A DNA stretch of 64,000 bases from Arthrobacter livingstonensis. Lineage in GTDB: Bacteria > Actinomycetota > Actinomycetes > Actinomycetales > Micrococcaceae. The first letter of the stretch is position 1, and each line of letters begins with the position of its first letter. The position numbers and the translations under genes are program-made. Where the stretch lies: contig NZ_QJVD01000015.1 of NCBI RefSeq assembly GCF_003219815.1, forward strand, positions 1 to 64,000, given 5' to 3'. Shown here piece by piece: positions 58,930 to 64,000 of this stretch. The notes beneath the pieces were generated by a model. It ran no database searches, was not told the origin of the DNA, and saw only the letters and a list, made by a program, of their open reading frames with translations.

Positions 58930-60633
58930 TCAAAGCAGCGGCAGCGCCTGCTCCCTGGCCTGCTTGCGGAGAATCTTCCCCAGCATGGAGCGGGGCAGGT
59001 CCGGCAGCTGCACAATGCGCGCGGGCACCTTGTAGCCGGCCAGCCTTTCCCGGCAGTGCGCCCGCAAGGCGGACTCGTCCAGCTCAGCGCCGGGTGCCAG
59101 CTGCACGGCGGCAACCACCATTTCGCCGCCGCGCTCCAGCGGCTTGCCAAAGACGGCGGCGTCGGCCACGGCCGGGTGTTGGCACAGTGCATTCTCCACC
59201 TCGGTGGGCGAGACGTTGAAGCCGCCCGTGATGACCAGCTCCTTCGCGCGGTCCACGATGGTGGTGAATCCGTCAGGGTCCACGGTCACAATGTCCCCGG
59301 TTCGGAGCCAGCCGTCCGCGGTGAGTGCCTTGGCGCTCTCCTCCGGGTTGTTCCAGTACCCCGTGAAGACCTGGGGACCCTTGAGCAGCAGCTCGCCCGG
59401 CTGTCCCTGCGCCACGTCAACGGCGGGGTCGTCGACGTCGGCCACCCTCATCAGTGTTGACGGGAACGGCACGCCGATGGTGCCGTTGCGCCGCGTGGGG
59501 TGGAAGGGGTTGCCCAGGGCCACCGGGGAGGATTCGGTCATGCCGTATCCCTCCACCAGCAGGCCCCCAGCCACGGATTCCCACAGCTCCACCACATGGT
59601 CTGGCAGGTTCATGGCACCGGAAATGCAGAATTTGCAGGACCGCAGGGACACGCCCATTTCCTTGGCGGCCATGGCCGTGCGTTCGTAGATGGGAGGCAC
59701 CGCACAGTAGACCGTGGCGGGCGACTTCTTCATGGCCGCCAGCACCAGGGAGGTGTCAAACTTGGGAAACAGCACCAGCAGGCCCTGTTTGCGGATGCCG
59801 AACGTCAGGTACAGGGTCATGCCGAAGGCATGGAACATCGGCAGGATGGCATACAGCACTTCCTTGCCGAGCTGCGCCCCGTGCATCCATGCCTCACCCT
59901 GGAGGGCGTTGGAATAGAGGTTGAAATGGCTCAGCATGGCCCCCTTTGGCCGGCCCGTGGTTCCGGAGGTGTAACCGATCACGGCCAGGTCCCCCACCGC
60001 GGGGCGCGGGTGCGCGGTGTCGAGGTTGCCGCCGGCCAGCAGTTCCTTCCACGGCATGGTGCCCGGCGCGGGCCCGGTCAATGCGGCGCGGGTGGCGCGC
60101 AGCTTCCTGACCGGCAGCGACAGGGCCAAGCGCTTGCCTGCCGGGAACGCAGCCAAAAGGTTGACGGAGATTACGTGGTCAACCCCGACGTCGGCCGGAA
60201 AGTCACGGATCGCGGCCACGGCCTTGTCCCAGACAATGGCAACGCGCGCCCGGTGGTCCTCGAACTGGTGCCGCAGCTCGCCCGAGGTGTACAGGGGGTT
60301 GTGCTCGACGACGACGGCGCCCAGGCGCAGGACCGCGTAAAAGGCCACGACATGCTGGGGGCAGTTCGGCAGGACCAGGGCCACCCGGTCGCCGGCGCGC
60401 ACGGCGAGTTTGCGCAGCCCCTCCGCGGCGCGGTTTACCTGTTCGCCCAGTTCCCGGTAGGACGTTTGGCGCCCGAAGAATTCCAGCGCGGGCCGGCTGC
60501 CGGCTTCAGCCACCGAACGTTCAAACATGGCAACTAGCGATTCCGTGGGCAGTTCAATTTCCGCCGGCACGCCCGGCTGGTAGTTCTTTACCCAGGGCTG
60601 TTGGGGCCTGGTCGGCTTATCCGTGTTCGGCAT
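58930..60633 (-). CDS. Long-chain fatty-acid-CoA ligase / AMP-dependent synthetase
   Basis: The 567-residue enzyme activates a carboxylic acid through an acyl-adenylate and transfers it to CoA. Motif A3 GYTSGTTGRPKGAM, motif A5 GYGMTESSP, the A7-A8 region GWLRTGDI then FTTIVDRAKELVITGGFNVS, and the catalytic A10 lysine in MLGKILRKQAR are all present, as for FadD-type ligases. ATG 60633 was chosen because CAGGAT lies six bases upstream (60640-60645) and the conserved N-terminus starts there. It follows the MBL-fold gene by 44 bases on the same strand. Confidence 0.92.
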   Translation of the reverse strand: MPNTDKPTRPQQPWVKNYQPGVPAEIELPTESLVAMFERSVAEAGSRPALEFFGRQTSYRELGEQVNRAAEGLRKLAVRAGDRVALVLPNCPQHVVAFYAVLRLGAVVVEHNPLYTSGELRHQFEDHRARVAIVWDKAVAAIRDFPADVGVDHVISVNLLAAFPAGKRLALSLPVRKLRATRAALTGPAPGTMPWKELLAGGNLDTAHPRPAVGDLAVIGYTSGTTGRPKGAMLSHFNLYSNALQGEAWMHGAQLGKEVLYAILPMFHAFGMTLYLTFGIRKQGLLVLFPKFDTSLVLAAMKKSPATVYCAVPPIYERTAMAAKEMGVSLRSCKFCISGAMNLPDHVVELWESVAGGLLVEGYGMTESSPVALGNPFHPTRRNGTIGVPFPSTLMRVADVDDPAVDVAQGQPGELLLKGPQVFTGYWNNPEESAKALTADGWLRTGDIVTVDPDGFTTIVDRAKELVITGGFNVSPTEVENALCQHPAVADAAVFGKPLERGGEMVVAAVQLAPGAELDESALRAHCRERLAGYKVPARIVQLPDLPRSMLGKILRKQAREQALPLL

Positions 60634-60677
60634 GGTTCCATCCTGCCGCGGCCCCGCCACGGTGTCGAACCGCACCG

Positions 60678-61583
60678 TCACCTTGCACGCAGCCTGTTGC
60701 CGAGCCGGCGCAGGCGCTGCCGGATGAACGCGGCGCGGCAGGGGCCGTTGAAGATGATGAAGTCGTCAAAGCGGTGCCCACCGGGGCGGGCTGCCACCGC
60801 GTGGGCAGCTTCCCGCACCCCGGCGAGCTGCCGGAGACTCATCTGCAGGGGCGGCTCGTCCGGGTGGAAAAGGGTGCCCAAGGGATAGTCATGTCCCGCG
60901 CGGTTGGTCATTTCAATGTGGCAGCCCATGACCGAGGTGACCGGGCGTGTCCGGGCGAGGTCCACCATCAGGTCAAGGCTCGCCGAGAACGCAGCCATGT
61001 CCTCGACGTATAGCCGGCCCCGGTACACGGTGTCCCCCGTGAGCAGCCAGCCGGTCCACGGATCAAAAATAGTGACGGCCGCTTCCTGGTGGCCGGGCGT
61101 CGGAATGACGTCGAGTACCCGTCCGCCCAGGTCAACGTTTACGGGGACGCAGTCCCCGGTGAACCCGAACCATCCGCACACGGCCGCGGCGGCTGCGCCG
61201 ACCACCTCGGTATCCGGCCGGCCGGCAAACTGTCCGTCCCCGGCGATGTGGTCACCGTGCCCGTGGGTGTGCGCCACCACCAACCCGTAACCGGCTCTCG
61301 GGTGCGCGGCCAGCCACTGGACGACGATCGAGTCCACGGTTGCCCGCAGCGGGAAGCGCGTGGGATCGGCGGTGGCGCCCGTGTCCAACAGCAGCGCCCG
61401 GCTGTTGCCGAAAAGCAGGTACAGGAAGGGCGCCTCATAGCTGGATGCTTTGCTTTGTCGCGGGATGAAGCTGTGTTCGTCGTGCCGGTGGACCTGGATC
61501 AGCGGCTCGGCGGCCGCGTTCCGGGACCGGCTGCCGTGGATCCAGTTGACGTCCAGGTTGGGTGTGACAGGGGCACCTGCCAC
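60678..61583 (-). CDS. MBL-fold metallo-hydrolase
   Basis: The 301-residue enzyme has the metallo-beta-lactamase signature THGHGDHIAGD near residues 106-116, a further metal-ligand region PTPGHQEAAVTIFD, and LLTGDTVYRGRLYVEDMAAF with the ligand aspartate. Family members are thiolesterases, lactonases or nucleases; the surrounding acyl-CoA ligase gene fits a thiolesterase-type role, but that is inference. It starts at GTG 61583, 14 bases after the DUF2630 stop, so the genes are probably co-transcribed. Confidence 0.9.
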   Translation of the reverse strand: MAGAPVTPNLDVNWIHGSRSRNAAAEPLIQVHRHDEHSFIPRQSKASSYEAPFLYLLFGNSRALLLDTGATADPTRFPLRATVDSIVVQWLAAHPRAGYGLVVAHTHGHGDHIAGDGQFAGRPDTEVVGAAAAAVCGWFGFTGDCVPVNVDLGGRVLDVIPTPGHQEAAVTIFDPWTGWLLTGDTVYRGRLYVEDMAAFSASLDLMVDLARTRPVTSVMGCHIEMTNRAGHDYPLGTLFHPDEPPLQMSLRQLAGVREAAHAVAARPGGHRFDDFIIFNGPCRAAFIRQRLRRLGNRLRAR

Positions 61584-61597
61584 AAAGTCGACGGCGG

Positions 61598-61840
61598 TTA
61601 TTGCCTGTATCCTTCAACTTCGCTGGCAGAGCGCACCTGCGCGTCGTCGGGACTGTCCCCGGCATGGACTTTCGCCTGCCGCTGGCGCAGCAGGTCCCAG
61701 CACTGGTCCAGCTGGACCTCGATGGCTTTTAGCTGCGCCGCACGCTCAGGCAGTTTTGCCTGGTCCGCGGCGGAATCGCGCAGGTCCTGTTCAGCTTTGA
61801 CCAGTTCCTCAATTTTGTGGTGCACCTGGTACTCGTCCAT
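61598..61840 (-). CDS. DUF2630 family small coiled-coil protein
   Basis: The 80-residue protein is one long predicted helix (IEELVKAEQDLRDSAADQAK and LKAIEVQLDQCWDLLRQRQA) and ends SASEVEGYRQ; it matches the DUF2630 family of short actinobacterial proteins, function unknown. AAGGAG lies eight bases before ATG 61840, which sets the start well inside a longer open frame. It is the first gene of a likely operon with the MBL hydrolase. Confidence 0.85.
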   Translation of the reverse strand: MDEYQVHHKIEELVKAEQDLRDSAADQAKLPERAAQLKAIEVQLDQCWDLLRQRQAKVHAGDSPDDAQVRSASEVEGYRQ

Positions 61841-62039
61841 TACGCATCTCCTTAGTTGAACTGCGGCGCCACTTGGGCTGTCCAGACTTACGTTAGTGCG
61901 GTTTCCCTCCGGTGGCACCGATTTGGGGTGGATCCCTGCGAACTCTTGACTTGCAACGTGGCCGGGAGGAACCTCATGTTTAACCATGCTGTAGGCGGTC
62001 CGACCGGACCACGGCACGGGGCGAGGAGGCACCATAATC

Positions 62040-62804
62040 ATGGCCAGAACCAACTCCCGGTACGGATGGATCCCCGACCTGCCGGACCAGCGCGATTTTC
62101 ACTTTGCTGCCCCGCATGCGGTCCAGGCGAACCTGCCGCCCGCCGCAGACCTCACCCCCCACTGCCCGCCGGTCTATGACCAAGGCCAGCTGGGCTCCTG
62201 CACCGGCAACGGCGTGGCCGGTGTCATCCAGTTCGACGCACTCAAGGAAAGCCTTGCCGACAGCTCCACGCCGTCGCGCCTGTTCATCTACTACAACGAG
62301 CGCGTCATTGAAGGCACCGTGGATTCCGACTCCGGTGCACAGATCCGCGACGGCATCAAGACCGTCGCCACCACCGGGGCCTGCGCCGAGACGCTCTGGC
62401 CCTATGACATCGCCAAGTTCACGGCCAAGCCAAAGGCAGCCTGCTACACGGCCGCCAAGAAGCACCGCGCCATCACCTACTCCCGCGTCGGCCAGACACT
62501 CAGCCAGCTCAAGGGTTGCCTGGCCTCCGGCTACCCCATCGTCTTCGGATTCACCGTCTACGACAGCTTTGAAAGCGCAGACGTGGCCAAGACCGGCGTT
62601 GTCCCCATGCCCGGAGCCAGTGAAACGGTCCTCGGTGGGCACTGTGTGGTGGCCGTCGGCTACGACGACGCCAGCCAGCGGTTCACCATCCGCAATTCCT
62701 GGGGCGACGGCTGGGGAAAGGCCGGCTACGCCACCATGCCCTACCCCTACCTGCTCAGCAATTCACTGGCCAGCGACTTCTGGACGGTCAGGTCCACTTC
62801 CTAA
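62040..62804 (+). CDS. Papain-like (C1 family) cysteine peptidase
   Basis: The 254-residue protein begins with the C1 bacterial leader pattern (RYGWIPDLPDQRDFHF) and shows the complete catalytic set: oxyanion Gln48 and Cys54 in YDQGQLGSCTGNGVAG (the papain six-residue spacing), His201 in LGGHCVVAVGYDD, and Asn219 in IRNSWGDGWGKAGYATMP. No signal peptide or propeptide is visible, so it is probably active in the cytoplasm or exported unconventionally. AGGAGG lies about eight bases before the ATG. The substrate is unknown. Confidence 0.9.
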   Translation: MARTNSRYGWIPDLPDQRDFHFAAPHAVQANLPPAADLTPHCPPVYDQGQLGSCTGNGVAGVIQFDALKESLADSSTPSRLFIYYNERVIEGTVDSDSGAQIRDGIKTVATTGACAETLWPYDIAKFTAKPKAACYTAAKKHRAITYSRVGQTLSQLKGCLASGYPIVFGFTVYDSFESADVAKTGVVPMPGASETVLGGHCVVAVGYDDASQRFTIRNSWGDGWGKAGYATMPYPYLLSNSLASDFWTVRSTS

Positions 62805-62884
62805 ACAACCCGCCGCCGACTGTTCGGGCCCGTCCAAACGGGCCCGGATCGCCGGGACGTTGCAGGCACCGATCATGAGCGCCG

Positions 62885-63613
62885 TCAGGAGCGCAAGGCC
62901 GCCTTGACCCAGTCCATGGCCTGCTGAATGGCGGCCCGCGACGCATCGCTGTCGTCCAGAATGTCGAAACTGTGATGCCCTTCGACGACGTCGATCACCT
63001 CAAGGTTCAATTCCTGCCTCTCCGCGGCGGCAATGAATGCGTCCACCGCCGAGGCAATGACGGGCTGCTCCCGGCCGACCCTGGTCACCAGTAGCGGCAC
63101 GCCAACTCCCCCTTCCAGGGCATCAATGGGACGGAGCCGCCCATCAACCTCCATGCCCGGCAGCGGCACCATGACCGGGTAACTTGCGGCGATGCCGCGC
63201 AGCCACGGTGGCGGGTCCCGCAGCCAGTCCGCGGCCAACAAGCCCGAACCGGAGAAGAACCACAATGCCACCCGCTCCGGGTCGGCCCCGGGAAGTGCAC
63301 GGGCCAGTTCCACCGCGGCTGTGATGACATCCGCTGCCGCTGGGAACGCGGCCGGTGAATCCAGGCCGTGGTCCACAATGACTCCAATGGCCCCGTTGTC
63401 AGCGGCCAAAGACGCGTAACCGGCAAAGACCGGCCAATCACGGGGCTGGGGCTGCATCTCGGGTGGGATCGGGCCGCCGGGGACGAAGACGATCACTGGC
63501 AGAAGTCCGTCCCCGGAAATACCCGGCCGGTAGATGTCCACGGCGCCCTCGCGGCGTCGTTCAATACCTGGAACCGGGACGACGAACGGCAACATAAAAG
63601 TCGGAATGGCCAT
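62885..63613 (-). CDS. Alpha/beta hydrolase (dienelactone-hydrolase-like)
   Basis: The 242-residue enzyme has the fold's order: an N-terminal VPVPGIERRREGAVDIYRPG, the oxyanion loop VIVFVPGGPIPPEM, the nucleophile elbow WFFSGSG with Ser121 as likely nucleophile, and the catalytic histidine in VEGHHSFDILDD. This resembles the acyltransferase/dienelactone-like esterases common in Arthrobacter. ATG 63613 (MAIPTFMLPF) was chosen; a TTG 27 bases earlier is possible and an internal ATG at 63595 also. The substrate is unknown. Confidence 0.82.
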   Translation of the reverse strand: MAIPTFMLPFVVPVPGIERRREGAVDIYRPGISGDGLLPVIVFVPGGPIPPEMQPQPRDWPVFAGYASLAADNGAIGVIVDHGLDSPAAFPAAADVITAAVELARALPGADPERVALWFFSGSGLLAADWLRDPPPWLRGIAASYPVMVPLPGMEVDGRLRPIDALEGGVGVPLLVTRVGREQPVIASAVDAFIAAAERQELNLEVIDVVEGHHSFDILDDSDASRAAIQQAMDWVKAALRS

Positions 63614-63738
63614 GGCCAATTCAAGCAGACTTCCAGGCAACCATGAGCGGCGTTACATTCGTTTTTACAGGCTTGTTGACATGGGCGACTCCCTTGCCGT
63701 CTCCTCCACGCCCCGTGGTGCCTCCGTCCCGGCCCTGG

Positions 63739-63744
63739 CACAAT
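63739..63744 (+). promoter_or_regulatory. -10 box of leaderless promoter
   Basis: CACAAT lies six bases upstream of ATG 63751, matching the leaderless pattern used by other genes here except for C in the first position. Confidence 0.4.
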
Positions 63745-63750
63745 GCAACC

Positions 63751-63999
63751 ATGGAAAGCGACCCTGGTGAGCAGACGGGAAGTGCCCAGATTCAAAAGTG
63801 GGCCGGAATCATTGTAGCGCTATGCATCATTATTCCCCCGCTGCGGCACGTCAATGACCAAGGCTGGACCCTTGCAAACATCCTCCTGGTTTCCGCCGGT
63901 GTGCTGTTGCTGGCCCATTGGACGTTGAAAATAATCTTTCCAGGCCGCGCAATCTTTCCGGGCCCTGCGCGGCGCAGGCAAAACGCCGCCAAACGCTGA
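63751..63999 (+). CDS. Small two-helix membrane protein (82 aa)
   Basis: The protein has two hydrophobic segments (WAGIIVALCIIIPPLRHV and LANILLVSAGVLLLAHWTLK) and a basic C-terminal tail rich in Arg and Lys, so the tail should face the cytoplasm. It ends at TGA one base before the window end. The start was chosen from the leaderless box; the frame extends upstream but with shadow composition. No family is recognised. Confidence 0.65.
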   Translation: MESDPGEQTGSAQIQKWAGIIVALCIIIPPLRHVNDQGWTLANILLVSAGVLLLAHWTLKIIFPGRAIFPGPARRRQNAAKR

Positions 64000-64000
64000 C

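Noticed and set aside
1-64000. CRISPR array, tRNA, rRNA or intact insertion sequence
   Set aside because: No regularly spaced repeats of suitable length, no cloverleaf-like tRNA sequence, and no transposase frame were seen on either strand.

Overview
The window looks like chromosomal DNA from a high-GC Gram-positive bacterium of the Micrococcaceae, most likely Arthrobacter in the broad sense. The evidence is the high GC content, GTG and TTG starts, a DUF222/HNH (13E12-type) endonuclease gene, the MSMEG_4193 and SCO1664 families, a mycobacterial-type LigD, and many genes with no Shine-Dalgarno (SD) sequence but a TANNNT box 5 to 7 bases before the start codon (leaderless promoters). This is inferred from protein families; no database was searched. 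No rRNA, tRNA, CRISPR array or intact transposon was seen.

Layout. 0-5 kb: end of an alcohol dehydrogenase, a VOC protein, a DedA membrane protein, and an ECF42-type sigma factor with its YCII/DGPF partner and a matching promoter. 5-11 kb: a decayed luciferase-like gene, a TetR gene divergent from a TetX-like flavin monooxygenase, a PadR-UbiB kinase operon, and a broken VOC gene. 11-16 kb: a MoxR ATPase/VWA pair facing a phosphatase/SCO1664 pair. 16-21.5 kb: a polar amino acid ABC transporter and an unknown lipoprotein/membrane-protein cluster. 21.5-29.7 kb: SDR, DUF4389, quinone oxidoreductase, TetR, a MalT-like LuxR regulator, a (PVK)n repeat protein and DUF4386. 30-36 kb: pobA followed by a truncated gene and a BCCT transporter, then an ECF41-type epimerase/sigma operon in which both genes carry frameshifts. 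36-45 kb: DsrE, HNH endonuclease, and a divergent LacI-aldolase / FrcBCA-PfkB-FrcK sugar island. 45-50 kb: two TetR/dehydrogenase pairs and small genes. 50-58 kb: a non-homologous end-joining island (SAP-like protein, a deleted SDR, LigD, a DUF421 pair, Ku, FUSC). 58-64 kb: a palindromic repeat, DinB, acyl-CoA synthetase, MBL hydrolase, DUF2630, a papain-like protease, a hydrolase and a small membrane protein.

How genes work together. The sugar island appears to encode uptake, two kinases and a class II aldolase, enough to take a ketose to triose phosphates, with one perfect palindrome positioned to control both directions. The two ECF sigma factors each lie behind a promoter that matches the consensus I recall for their group. 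Ku and LigD are the two core NHEJ proteins. About nine reading frames in 64 kb are interrupted, several at runs of C or G. Either the region is decaying or the assembly carries homopolymer indels, and reads would settle that.
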